Below, one piece after another: positions 8,492 to 16,417 of a stretch of 34,534 nucleotides of DNA. Every line of letters begins with the position of its first letter. Positions within the stretch are counted from its first letter, which is position 1. Under the pieces are notes generated by a model. It was not told the origin of the DNA and did not search any database. It worked only from the letters and a program-made list of their open reading frames with translations. The stretch lies in the NCBI GenBank assembly GCA_019639015.1, contig JAHBSS010000016.1, positions 1 to 34,534 of the forward strand. Reading direction: 5' to 3'. Source of the stretch: Cryobacterium sp. Lineage in GTDB: Bacteria > Actinomycetota > Actinomycetes > Actinomycetales > Microbacteriaceae. Both the position numbers and the translations under genes were made by a program.

Positions 8492-9112
8492 ATGCGCGGA
8501 CTGTTCATAACGTTTGAAGGCGGCGACGGCTCCGGCAAGACAACCCAATCCGAATTGCTAGTCGAATGGCTCGAAAAGCAAGGGCGGACAGTGCTGACAA
8601 CGAGAGAGCCCGGTGGCACGGAGCTTGGTGAAGAACTACGCGAGATCGTGCTCCACAGTAGAGGTCACATCACACCGAAATCGGAAGCGCTAATTTATGC
8701 AGCCGATCGCGCGCACCACATCGCGACGAAGGTACGTCCAGCAATCGAGCGAGGCGAAGTTGTGGTCCAAGACCGTTACTTGGATTCTTCGGTCGCTTAT
8801 CAAGGTGCGGCTCGAGGACTTGGTACGCAAGAAGTGCGCCGAATTTCACTTTGGGCCGTTGATCAACTCTTGCCAGACCTAACTATCCTGTTAGATCTAG
8901 ATGAGAATTCAGGGCTCGCCAGGTTACCTGGTTCTAGAACCCGGTTTGATCGCCTTGAGGCCGAGCAATCCGAATTTCATCGAGTTGTCAGGTCAGCATA
9001 TTTGGAACTCGCCGCTACTGAACCTGAGCGCTTCCTTGTGCTTGATGCGACTAAGCCAATCGACCAGTTGTCTGAACAAATTAGGACGCGAGTCGCCAGC
9101 ATCCTCGGTTGA
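8492..9112 (+). CDS. tmk: Thymidylate kinase
   Basis: Phosphorylates dTMP to dTDP with ATP in dTTP synthesis. The protein has 206 residues, normal for the family. The P-loop EGGDGSGKTT is at residues 9-18. The TREPGGTELGE motif is at 37-47 and the DRYLDSSVAYQG substrate motif at 94-105 (D94, R95, Y96). The lid region follows at about 150. The ATG lies two bases after the topA stop; its ribosome binding site must lie within the last codons of topA (GAAGAAG). holB follows after four bases, so topA-tmk-holB is probably one transcription unit. Confidence 0.97.
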   Translation: MRGLFITFEGGDGSGKTTQSELLVEWLEKQGRTVLTTREPGGTELGEELREIVLHSRGHITPKSEALIYAADRAHHIATKVRPAIERGEVVVQDRYLDSSVAYQGAARGLGTQEVRRISLWAVDQLLPDLTILLDLDENSGLARLPGSRTRFDRLEAEQSEFHRVVRSAYLELAATEPERFLVLDATKPIDQLSEQIRTRVASILG

Positions 9113-9116
9113 ACAT

Positions 9117-10274
9117 ATGCTTTCGAGTGTGTGGGACGAGTTGATTGGTCAAGACGAAGCCGTCGCGATAATGCAAAACGCCGCGCAAGCGAACATTGAT
9201 TCTTCCGCACTCGCCCATTCATGGCTTATTACTGGGCCGCCGGGATCCGGTCGATCAAATCTAGCTTTCGCTTTTGCCGCGGCCCTGTTGAGCTCGGGGG
9301 ACGAAAGTTCGTTTCAGCGCACGATTGCTCAAGTTCAGGCCAGAACTCACCCGGATTTGTCCGTTCTAAGCACCGAGAAAGTGACCATCGGCATCGACGA
9401 AGTTCGAGCCCTTGTGGCAAGCTCACAGTTTTCTCCTTCGGTGAGCCGATACAGGGTCGTGATCATTGAAGACGCGGACAGGATGACTGAGCGCACTTCT
9501 AATGTGCTTTTGAAGGCTCTAGAGGAGCCACCACCGCAGACGATTTGGATTCTATGTGCACCTAGCGAAGCCGATTTGATCCCGACAATTCGATCAAGGG
9601 TTAGATCGGTCAGGTTGCGGATTCCTTCAGTTGCGGATGTCGCGAAACTCCTAACGGACCGCGACGGAATTGAACCAGGGTTGGCTGAGCGGTCCGCCAG
9701 GCACGCTCAAAGTCATATCGGTATGGCTCACCGCCTTGCTACGAATCAGGAAGCGCGAGAGCGTCGAAACCAGACTCTAGAGATCGCTCTGTCGTTGCGA
9801 ACGGTTGCTGATGCCGTGAACGGTGCGGCAAGCCTGATTGAATTGGCGACTGAAGATGCCAGGGCTGTAAATGACGAGCGGGAAGAAAAAGAACGCTCAG
9901 ATACTTTGCATGCGCTTGGCATTCAAGAAGGAGGCTCGATTCCCACGGCCTTGCGATCTCAAATACGGCAGATCGAGGAAGATCAAAAGCGCCGAGCAAC
10001 TCGAAGCCTTAGGGACGGAATTGATCGAGTCTTGGTTGACTTTCTTTCTGTCTATCGCGACATCCTCACGTTGCAACTGGGTGCGAAGGTTGATCTCGTC
10101 AATAGAGAGCTAGAAGAGCTGTTAGTAGAAGCTTCAAGGACGTCGACGCCGGTTGAAACAATTTTCACACTCGAAGCAATTCGAACAGCAAGGCTGCGGA
10201 TTGAGGGTAATGTTGCTCCAGCCCTGGCAATCGAAGCCATGTTGCTCAGCTCAATTGAAGGGAAAATGAATTGA
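9117..10274 (+). CDS. holB: DNA polymerase III clamp-loader subunit delta'
   Basis: AAA+ subunit of the replicative clamp loader. The protein has 385 residues starting at ATG 9117, four bases after the tmk stop. The frame is open further upstream inside tmk but that extension is not family-like. Walker A reads GPPGSGRS (40-47), with Arg replacing the catalytic Lys at 46. Walker B-like sequence is VVIIEDADRM, followed by LLKALEEPP, as in DnaX/HolB proteins. The sensor region reads TIRSRVR where active clamp-loader ATPases have SRC. The changes fit a structural delta' subunit that does not hydrolyse ATP. The C-terminal third is the collar domain. Overlap TTGA joins it to the next gene. Confidence 0.92.
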   Translation: MLSSVWDELIGQDEAVAIMQNAAQANIDSSALAHSWLITGPPGSGRSNLAFAFAAALLSSGDESSFQRTIAQVQARTHPDLSVLSTEKVTIGIDEVRALVASSQFSPSVSRYRVVIIEDADRMTERTSNVLLKALEEPPPQTIWILCAPSEADLIPTIRSRVRSVRLRIPSVADVAKLLTDRDGIEPGLAERSARHAQSHIGMAHRLATNQEARERRNQTLEIALSLRTVADAVNGAASLIELATEDARAVNDEREEKERSDTLHALGIQEGGSIPTALRSQIRQIEEDQKRRATRSLRDGIDRVLVDFLSVYRDILTLQLGAKVDLVNRELEELLVEASRTSTPVETIFTLEAIRTARLRIEGNVAPALAIEAMLLSSIEGKMN

Positions 10275-11812
10275 GTAAAGATTCTCGCGCACTGAGGTTG
10301 CCACTAGTTGCCGCCACTTTGGCGATGACACTTCTGATGAGCGGTTGTGTTTCGATTTTTATCCCGGATCTTCCAACCAAGACGTCTTCCCCGACGGATG
10401 AAAAGGTAGAACCGAGTCTGCAAGGTTTTTATTCTCAAGTTCTCAAGTGGACCAAGTGCAATGGTTCGTTTTATTGCGCCAAAGCTTCGGCTCCGATGGA
10501 TTGGAGCGATCCCTCAAAAGGAAAAATTGAAATCGCACTAGTCAAATCACCGGCAACCGGAAAGAAGCACGGTTCGTTGCTGGTTAACCCTGGCGGCCCT
10601 GGGGCTTCTGGAGTGGAATTCGTGGTTGATAGCCTCGATTACGCAGTTGATTCAAAGCTTCAAAGCAACTTTGACATCATCGGGTTTGATCCTCGCGGAG
10701 TTGGCAAGTCCACAGCAGTGTCTTGCTACAAGGACCCATCGGATCTAGACAAGTTCATTTACGAGATTGTGCCACTTGAAACAGATCCGGTGAAGACGAT
10801 CAAAGCAATCGAGGAATCCTATAAGGCGTTCGGTGCCGATTGTTTGAAATACACGGGCGACTTCCTAGGTTTCGTCGACACGATAAGTGCTGCAAAAGAC
10901 ATGGACATGCTTCGTGCGGTTCTAGGCGATAAAAAACTGAACTACCTTGGCTACTCATACGGGACATTTCTAGGAGCCACTTACGCGGAATTGTTCCCCA
11001 AAAACACCGGAAAGCTCGTACTAGATGGGGCGCTCGATCCAGCCACTAGCGACTTCGACGTCACGCTCACTCAGGCGAAAGGCTTTGAAAGCGCTGCACG
11101 GGCGTACTTGTCAGATTGTCTTTCTCAAAGTGGATGCCCGTTCAGCGGCACGGTAGACCAAGGGATGAAGACAATAAAGTCACTACTTGATCGACTCGAT
11201 GCGAGCCCGATCAAATCAAGTGACGGCAGGATGCTTGGAAGCGGCACGATGTTTACCGCGATCATTTTGCCTCTATACAGTTCAGATAATTGGCCGTATT
11301 TGAGCGATCTGTTCTCTGACGTGTTTCAAGGCAACGCGGATTACGCGTTCCAACTTGCGGATATCTACAACGGTCGAGACGCCGACGGCACTTATAAAGA
11401 CAATTCGACAGAAGCGTTTACTGCCATCAACTGTTTGGATTACCCACCAGAGGCCTCGCGGGAGGTTGTGATTCAAGAAGCCGAGAGGCTGGCCCAAGAG
11501 GCTCCAGTCTTTGGACCACAAATGTCATACGGCGGCACGTCTTGTGTTGATTGGCCATTCAAGTCAACTCGTGTTCGTGGGCCGATCAAGGCAGCCGGTT
11601 CCGCTCCGATTCTCGTTTTGGGTACCACGAATGATCCAGCTACCCCTTATCAATGGGCAGTGAACCTAGCTGGAGAATTAGAGAACGGACATCTAATCAC
11701 CTATAAAGGCGAGGGTCACACGGCGTATAACAAGTCGAATTCTTGTGTCGATGACACAGTTGATGATTTCTTCATTAGCGGTAAGGTCCCGGCAACTGAT
11801 CCAAAGTGTTAG
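10271..11812 (+). CDS. Secreted alpha/beta-hydrolase lipoprotein, tripeptidyl aminopeptidase-like (peptidase S33)
   Basis: A 513-residue exported hydrolase. The TTG start at 10271 overlaps the holB stop. The N-terminus is a lipoprotein signal: basic residues, a hydrophobic core, then lipobox LMSGC (lipidated Cys about residue 26). The hydrolase fold shows the oxyanion-hole segment LLVNPGGPGASG, the nucleophile elbow GYSYGT with S229, and near the C-terminus DPATPYQWA (probable catalytic Asp) and GEGHTAYN (probable catalytic His) within a TAP-like C-terminal domain. This matches Streptomyces SlpD/SlpE and tripeptidyl aminopeptidase-type exopeptidases anchored on the outer face of the membrane. 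Several cysteines suggest extracytoplasmic disulfides. The substrate cannot be read from sequence; peptide scavenging is the likely role. Confidence 0.9.
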   Translation: MSKDSRALRLPLVAATLAMTLLMSGCVSIFIPDLPTKTSSPTDEKVEPSLQGFYSQVLKWTKCNGSFYCAKASAPMDWSDPSKGKIEIALVKSPATGKKHGSLLVNPGGPGASGVEFVVDSLDYAVDSKLQSNFDIIGFDPRGVGKSTAVSCYKDPSDLDKFIYEIVPLETDPVKTIKAIEESYKAFGADCLKYTGDFLGFVDTISAAKDMDMLRAVLGDKKLNYLGYSYGTFLGATYAELFPKNTGKLVLDGALDPATSDFDVTLTQAKGFESAARAYLSDCLSQSGCPFSGTVDQGMKTIKSLLDRLDASPIKSSDGRMLGSGTMFTAIILPLYSSDNWPYLSDLFSDVFQGNADYAFQLADIYNGRDADGTYKDNSTEAFTAINCLDYPPEASREVVIQEAERLAQEAPVFGPQMSYGGTSCVDWPFKSTRVRGPIKAAGSAPILVLGTTNDPATPYQWAVNLAGELENGHLITYKGEGHTAYNKSNSCVDDTVDDFFISGKVPATDPKC

Positions 11813-11887
11813 CTAAGAAGATGCCGACGCGTCGGGATTATCGACTGTGACGATCAGTTAGGATTACTGTGCTTCCTTCAAGGTTGC

Positions 11888-11960
11888 GCCGCCTTAGCTC
11901 AGTTGGCAGAGCGATTCACTCGTAATGAATAGGTCGAGGGTTCGATTCCCTCAGGCGGCT
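11888..11960 (+). tRNA. tRNA-Thr (anticodon CGU)
   Basis: A 73-base cloverleaf can be folded by eye. The acceptor stem pairs GCCGCCT (11888-11894) with AGGCGGC (11953-11959), leaving discriminator T. The D stem is GCTC/GAGC. The anticodon stem ATTCA/TGAAT encloses the loop CTCGTAA with anticodon CGT, reading ACG (Thr). The T arm is GAGGG-TTCGATT-CCCTC. The 3' CCA is not encoded. It lies between two cell-envelope genes, with no other tRNA adjacent. Confidence 0.96.
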
Positions 11961-12020
11961 CTGTGTGCAAGGTGACCTTGCTGAAAGCCCAAGTGCAGTT
12001 TTGGCGGATATCATAAGCGG

Positions 12021-13553
12021 GTGAGTCAGGACGAGCCGCAGGGCAGGCGCGCCGCAAGGCAAGCTCAATCCAAGAGCTCTCGCCGAGCGAAAGATCCAAA
12101 GTCGAGCGCTCAAGCCGAGACCGAAGTGATTCGATCCTCGAGCCCATCGCGAAACGGTATTTCGGGCTTGCTATCGAAGCATCCGAAAGCGTGGCTGTTT
12201 TCATCACTTGCTGTGGCTTTCTTGCTGCTAGGAACAGGTGCAGTGTTTGCCGGAGCTGCAGTCGGCTCACAAAAAGCAAAACCTGTCGCAACAGGAACAC
12301 CTACTCCAACATTTACGCCTCGAACAATTCCCATCGATATTCCGACTCCCGCGGCTCTTCGCACTTGCTCCATTGATGCCTTGACAAAGGATCCCCGACT
12401 ACTGACATTCGCTGGTTCAGTCATCAATGTGACAACTGGCGAGTCGCTCTTTGACCGGTCTGCAGCTGCTCCCGCGACTCCTGCGAGTGTTCTCAAAGTG
12501 CTCACAGCCGCTGCGGCTTTGGCGATCCTCGGTCCGGACTACCAAATGTCGACGAAAGTGTTTGAGGGTAGCACCCCCGGAAGCATTGTCCTGGTCGGGG
12601 GCGGTGACCCAACTCTTAGCGCACTGCCTGCTGGAGTTGAAAGCGTTTACACGGGCGCGCCCAAGCTGGATGATCTTGCTGCGCAAACTAAGACCGCTTG
12701 GGAGGCTGCGCACCCTGGAGACCCGATCACGAATGTGATCCTGGATTCCACTTATTGGAATCCTTCAGATAAGTGGGATCCAACTTGGCAACGTAGCGAG
12801 CAGACCACGGGTTACCACTCAGAGGTAACAGCCCTCATGGTGGACGGCGATCGTGCAGATCCTCAAAAAATGACAAGCCCGCGTAGTACCGACCCGATCA
12901 CCAGAGCGGGGGATGCGTTCGTAGCTGCCTTGAATCTTGGGACCCCGGTCACCATGTCAACGGGTTCAGCGTTAGCAGGCAAGCCATTACTTGCTGAAGT
13001 GAAGTCCCAGCCGCTCAAAGTGCTTATAGGCCAAATGTTGTTGAACTCCGACAACACTCTTGCCGAGATGATCGCAAGGGTTGCATCCAAGGATTCAGGT
13101 GGTGGCGGAACTTCCGCATCTCTCGCGTCGGTTATCCCCGCAGCTTTGACAACTTATGGGCTTGACACAACCGGTGTAACAATTCGCGACGGCTCAGGTT
13201 TGAGTGATCAGAATCTTGTTTCGCCTTTGTTCGCGGCTCAACTGATGGCAAAAGTGTATTCGGGAGCTCAAGGTCTCGACGTGATCAAGGCGGGACTGCC
13301 AGTTGCCGGAAAGACCGGTAGTCTAGCCAGTCGCTTTGGAGGAGCCAACGCGGTCGCAAGAGGAAAAGTCGTTGCGAAAACCGGTTGGATCAATTCCGCT
13401 AGAACGTTAGCCGGTTGGGTGACGGCAGAGGATGGTTCAGTACTTGCGTTCGCGTTCTACGCTTTAGGTCCAGTGAAATCCAATGCGATGGAAGCGCTGG
13501 ACACTGTAACGACCGGTGTCTATACCTGCGGCAGTAATCTTTCAAACAACTAG
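12021..13553 (+). CDS. dacB: D-alanyl-D-alanine carboxypeptidase/endopeptidase, PBP4 type (peptidase S13)
   Basis: Low-molecular-weight penicillin-binding protein that trims or cleaves peptidoglycan peptides. The protein has 510 residues from a GTG start. A long basic, Ser-rich cytoplasmic N-terminus (1-55) precedes one transmembrane helix (about 57-80) and a Thr/Pro linker (TGTPTPTFTPRTIP). The active-site motifs are SVLK (S156, K159), SDN in LNSDNTLAEM, and KTG in VAGKTGSLAS. These are the three S13 signatures in the right order, with the large insertion between SxxK and SxN that is typical of PBP4. The membrane anchor replaces a cleaved signal peptide, as is common in actinobacterial DacB. 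pncA follows after seven bases. Confidence 0.94.
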   Translation: MSQDEPQGRRAARQAQSKSSRRAKDPKSSAQAETEVIRSSSPSRNGISGLLSKHPKAWLFSSLAVAFLLLGTGAVFAGAAVGSQKAKPVATGTPTPTFTPRTIPIDIPTPAALRTCSIDALTKDPRLLTFAGSVINVTTGESLFDRSAAAPATPASVLKVLTAAAALAILGPDYQMSTKVFEGSTPGSIVLVGGGDPTLSALPAGVESVYTGAPKLDDLAAQTKTAWEAAHPGDPITNVILDSTYWNPSDKWDPTWQRSEQTTGYHSEVTALMVDGDRADPQKMTSPRSTDPITRAGDAFVAALNLGTPVTMSTGSALAGKPLLAEVKSQPLKVLIGQMLLNSDNTLAEMIARVASKDSGGGGTSASLASVIPAALTTYGLDTTGVTIRDGSGLSDQNLVSPLFAAQLMAKVYSGAQGLDVIKAGLPVAGKTGSLASRFGGANAVARGKVVAKTGWINSARTLAGWVTAEDGSVLAFAFYALGPVKSNAMEALDTVTTGVYTCGSNLSNN

Positions 13554-13560
13554 GTAGATC

Positions 13561-14154
13561 ATGACAAAAGCACTATTTATCATTGATGTTCAAAACGATT
13601 TCACTGAAGGCGGGGCACTGGGAGTTGAGGGCGGTGCCGCCCTTGCGAGTAACGTCACAAAGTACTTGAACGCAAACAAGTCGGCATACGCGCACGTGTT
13701 CGCTTCACGGGATTGGCATGACGCAAACAGCGACAACGGTGGCCATTTCGCGCTCGAGGGCGAGCCGAACTATGTGACAACGTGGCCCGTCCACTGTGTT
13801 GCTGGGACTCCTGGTGCGGAATATCATCCCGCATTGAAATTGGATGCCGACACAATCCACATCAAGAAGGGCCAGGGTGTTCCCGCTTATTCAATATTCG
13901 AGGGAACAGCCGAGGATGGCAGTAGCGTCGCAGACAAACTGCAAGAGTTAGGGATCGACGAAGTTGACGTCGTCGGAATTGCAACGGACTACTGTGTTCG
14001 GGCTTCCGCGATGGATGCGATCGACCATGGTCAAGAAGTCAGGGTTCTAACCGACCTGGTTGCAGGCGTCGCGAAAGAATCTAGCGAACACGCGCTTGAA
14101 GAACTTGGTCATGCCGGCGCGGCGATTGTGGAGTCGAAATCACTGGACAAGTAA
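13561..14154 (+). CDS. pncA: Nicotinamidase
   Basis: Isochorismatase-fold amidohydrolase that converts nicotinamide to nicotinate for NAD salvage. The protein has 197 residues. The catalytic triad is visible as D9 in FIIDVQNDF, a lysine at 102/103 in HIKKGQG and the nucleophile C145 in ATDYCVRA. The metal site is D51, H53 and H62 in RDWHDANS...GGHF. WPVHCVAGTPGAEYHP is typical of nicotinamidase rather than of other isochorismatase-like hydrolases. It lies downstream of dacB and is probably co-transcribed with the MFS gene that follows. Confidence 0.95.
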   Translation: MTKALFIIDVQNDFTEGGALGVEGGAALASNVTKYLNANKSAYAHVFASRDWHDANSDNGGHFALEGEPNYVTTWPVHCVAGTPGAEYHPALKLDADTIHIKKGQGVPAYSIFEGTAEDGSSVADKLQELGIDEVDVVGIATDYCVRASAMDAIDHGQEVRVLTDLVAGVAKESSEHALEELGHAGAAIVESKSLDK

Positions 14155-14174
14155 ATCGCAAAGGCCTTGCCTTC

Positions 14175-15353
14175 ATGGCGGCGAGCCATGTTGTGGACGA
14201 TTTCTATCAAGGCGCTGTCCCGGCGCTGTTACCGTTTCTGGTTCTCGAACGTAACTACAGTTACGCAGCTGTAGCTGGCTTAACTCTCGCTGCGAACCTG
14301 CTTTCTTCTGTTGCTCAGCCAGCTTTCGGATGGTGGGGGGACCGTCATCCGAGAAGATGGATGATTCCGGTCGGCATGCTAACCGCAGCGGTTGGTGTAA
14401 GTCTTGTCGCATTCTCTGTTGAATATTGGACCACGTGGGTTCTCATTGCGATCGCGGGACTTGGAATTTCCGCCTTTCATCCGGAAGCTGCGCGCGCCGC
14501 GAGGCTAGCCTCGGGAAACAGTAATCGTGCGATGAGTATTTTTGCGCTTGGCGGCAACACCGGATTCGCGCTCGGTTCTCTAGTTACAACACCGTTGCTG
14601 CTAATTGCAGGCCTTCAAGGTGCGATCTTCCTTGTGATCCCAGCGGCCATAATGGCGCTGCTTCTGATCCTTCGGCTCAATCGAGTCTTGGACGGCCCGA
14701 TTGGAAAGTCCAAGCGAGCCGTGCCCCATTTTGGGCCAGACAACTGGCCAGCGTTTCTTAGACTCACAGCCGTCGTTGTTACCCGATCGATCATTTTCTT
14801 TGGGGCGGTGTCTTTCATCGCGCTCTATTTCATTCACGACTTTAAGACGAGTGAAGCACTCGGCGGCATCGCACTCAGTGTGTTCTTGTTCGCGGGAGCG
14901 GCGGGCACCTTGGTGGGTGGATGGCTCGCAGATCGGATCGGTCGTTTAAAGAGTATTCGACTGGGTTTTGCAATTACGTTTCCGACACTGCTGGGACTAT
15001 TTCTTGCACCCAACTGGCCGGTTGCCCTGATGTTCACAGCGCTATTTGGTGTCGCGGTGTTCATTCCGTTTGCAGTGTTTGTCGTGCTCGGTCAGGACTA
15101 TTTGCCAAACCGGATCGGCATAGCAAGCGGGGTCACGGTAGGACTCGCGGTCACTGTTGGCGGGTTGTTTACCCCACTACTCGGCTGGATTGCAGACCAA
15201 ACAGATTTGCGGATCGCGTTTGCGATCCTGCTTGGGCTCACCGTGGTTTGTCTTGGTTTAGCATTCTTGCTCACCGAACCTTCCTCGACACCTCGGCATC
15301 CGCGGCCCACAGGGGACGCAACAGCCGAGGCGGCTGAAGAGGGAGTTATCTGA
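14175..15353 (+). CDS. Major facilitator transporter, fosmidomycin-resistance (Fsr)-like
   Basis: A 392-residue membrane transporter with about twelve hydrophobic helices. It opens with SHVVDDFYQGAVPALLPFL, a first-helix signature close to that of Fsr-type MFS exporters (H-x2-x-D-x-YQGA). The MFS inter-helix motif appears as GWWGDRHPRRWM after helix 2 and again as GGWLADRIGRLKS after helix 8. No in-frame start exists upstream, so the short N-terminus is real unless a rare codon is used. The predicted role is a drug or small-metabolite exporter; the substrate is unknown. It ends one base before the stop of hpaD on the other strand, so it is adjacent to, but not part of, the hydroxyphenylacetate genes. 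Confidence 0.88.
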   Translation: MAASHVVDDFYQGAVPALLPFLVLERNYSYAAVAGLTLAANLLSSVAQPAFGWWGDRHPRRWMIPVGMLTAAVGVSLVAFSVEYWTTWVLIAIAGLGISAFHPEAARAARLASGNSNRAMSIFALGGNTGFALGSLVTTPLLLIAGLQGAIFLVIPAAIMALLLILRLNRVLDGPIGKSKRAVPHFGPDNWPAFLRLTAVVVTRSIIFFGAVSFIALYFIHDFKTSEALGGIALSVFLFAGAAGTLVGGWLADRIGRLKSIRLGFAITFPTLLGLFLAPNWPVALMFTALFGVAVFIPFAVFVVLGQDYLPNRIGIASGVTVGLAVTVGGLFTPLLGWIADQTDLRIAFAILLGLTVVCLGLAFLLTEPSSTPRHPRPTGDATAEAAEEGVI

Positions 15354-15354
15354 G

Positions 15355-16404
15355 CTAAACCTGATGCCCCAGTTTGTATTCCGGCATCGGATCACCTTCA
15401 CGAGTGTATGAGAAACCGTCCGCACCGATCGTGACAGTTGATTCAGCGGTCTCAGTGCGCGCGACGAGCGATTTTGGCTTCCCATCAAGATCGAGCACTT
15501 TGGATCCTTCGTTGTACCAACTCGGAACCACGGGATTCCCCCACCAGTCGCGACGTTGGTTATCGTGAACATCCCAACTGATGAGCGGATTGTCGGGGTC
15601 GCCCGTGTAGTAATCCTGTGTGTAAATCTCGATCCGGTGCCCATCTGGGTCGCGAAGGTAAAGGTAAAACGCATTTGAAACACCGTGGCGGCCTGGCCCA
15701 CGCTCAATCCGATCTGATTGCCTAAACGCTCCGAGCCGATCGCAAATGTAAAGGATGTGGTGTTGCTCGTGGGTATTGAACGCAATGTGGTGCATGCGCG
15801 GCCCGTCACCACCAGTCAACGCAATATCGTGAACAGTTGGTTTGCGAAACAGCCAACTGGCAAACACGGTTCCTTCTTTGTCGCGAATATCCTCTGAAAC
15901 TCTGAAGCCGAGCCCCTCGTAGTATTTCTGAGCGAGTGGAACATCCGGAGTCATGATGTTGAAGTGGTCCAGCCTTGTGATCGCACCGGCGCCGTGCAAG
16001 TCGTAACGTTGAGTGAATCGCTCAACATGATCAGCCTCGTAGAAAAACTCGATCGGGAAGCCGAGTGGATCTTCAACTCTTACAGCGTCGCCGATTCCAC
16101 GAGTGGCGCCGGACTTGCGGACTTCGATGCGGCATCCTAGGTTCTTGAAGTATTCGGTTGCAAGTTTGACTTCTTCGTTTGAGCGCACTCGATAAGCGAG
16201 AGCACCGAGAGCGGCTTCCGGGCCTTTCTTGAGCACGAGCGAGTGATAGAGATATTCTTCAAATCCGCGCAAGTGAATACTTGAGTCGTCTTCGTAGGTT
16301 ACGTAAAGCCCGAGCACTCCTTCGTAAAACGCCTTGCTTGCAGCAAGGTCGGTGACAAATAGTTCGGCGTAACCGACTCTTAGAACATCAAAAGGGGCAG
16401 TCAT
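15355..16404 (-). CDS. hpaD: Homoprotocatechuate (3,4-dihydroxyphenylacetate) 2,3-dioxygenase
   Basis: Extradiol ring-cleavage dioxygenase of the vicinal-oxygen-chelate fold. It opens 3,4-dihydroxyphenylacetate to 5-carboxymethyl-2-hydroxymuconate semialdehyde. The 349-residue protein matches the Brevibacterium fuscum/Arthrobacter enzyme type over its full length. Metal ligands are H147 (RLDHFN), H206 (RMHHIAF) and E259 (GHRIEIYTQDYYTGDP). The second-sphere acid-base H192 (TVHDIALTGG) and Y249 are also kept. The long C-terminal WDVHDNQRRDWWGNPVVPSW segment that closes the active site is complete. Start ATG 16404 is chosen because AAGGAG (16411-16416) lies six bases upstream; the frame is open further but lacks such a signal. 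Sequence alone does not tell Fe(II) from Mn(II). It is the last gene of the minus-strand hpa operon. Confidence 0.97.
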   Translation of the reverse strand: MTAPFDVLRVGYAELFVTDLAASKAFYEGVLGLYVTYEDDSSIHLRGFEEYLYHSLVLKKGPEAALGALAYRVRSNEEVKLATEYFKNLGCRIEVRKSGATRGIGDAVRVEDPLGFPIEFFYEADHVERFTQRYDLHGAGAITRLDHFNIMTPDVPLAQKYYEGLGFRVSEDIRDKEGTVFASWLFRKPTVHDIALTGGDGPRMHHIAFNTHEQHHILYICDRLGAFRQSDRIERGPGRHGVSNAFYLYLRDPDGHRIEIYTQDYYTGDPDNPLISWDVHDNQRRDWWGNPVVPSWYNEGSKVLDLDGKPKSLVARTETAESTVTIGADGFSYTREGDPMPEYKLGHQV

Positions 16405-16410
16405 CGTTGA

Positions 16411-16416
16411 CTCCTT
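16411..16416 (-). promoter_or_regulatory. Ribosome binding site for hpaD
   Basis: AAGGAG on the minus strand, six bases before the hpaD ATG at 16404. It overlaps the end of hpaE by a few bases or abuts it, and it decides the start of HpaD over an in-frame ATG at 16434 that lies inside hpaE. Confidence 0.75.
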
Positions 16417-16417
16417 A

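Noticed and set aside
7847-8548. Open frame of 233 codons antisense to topA
   Set aside because: The topA repeats and lysine-rich tail explain this sequence; the antisense product is a Ser/Arg-rich shadow.
11824-11835. Perfect palindrome CCGACGCGTCGG as a terminator for the S33 lipoprotein gene
   Set aside because: A hairpin would have only four base pairs around a four-base loop and no T-run follows. It may be chance.
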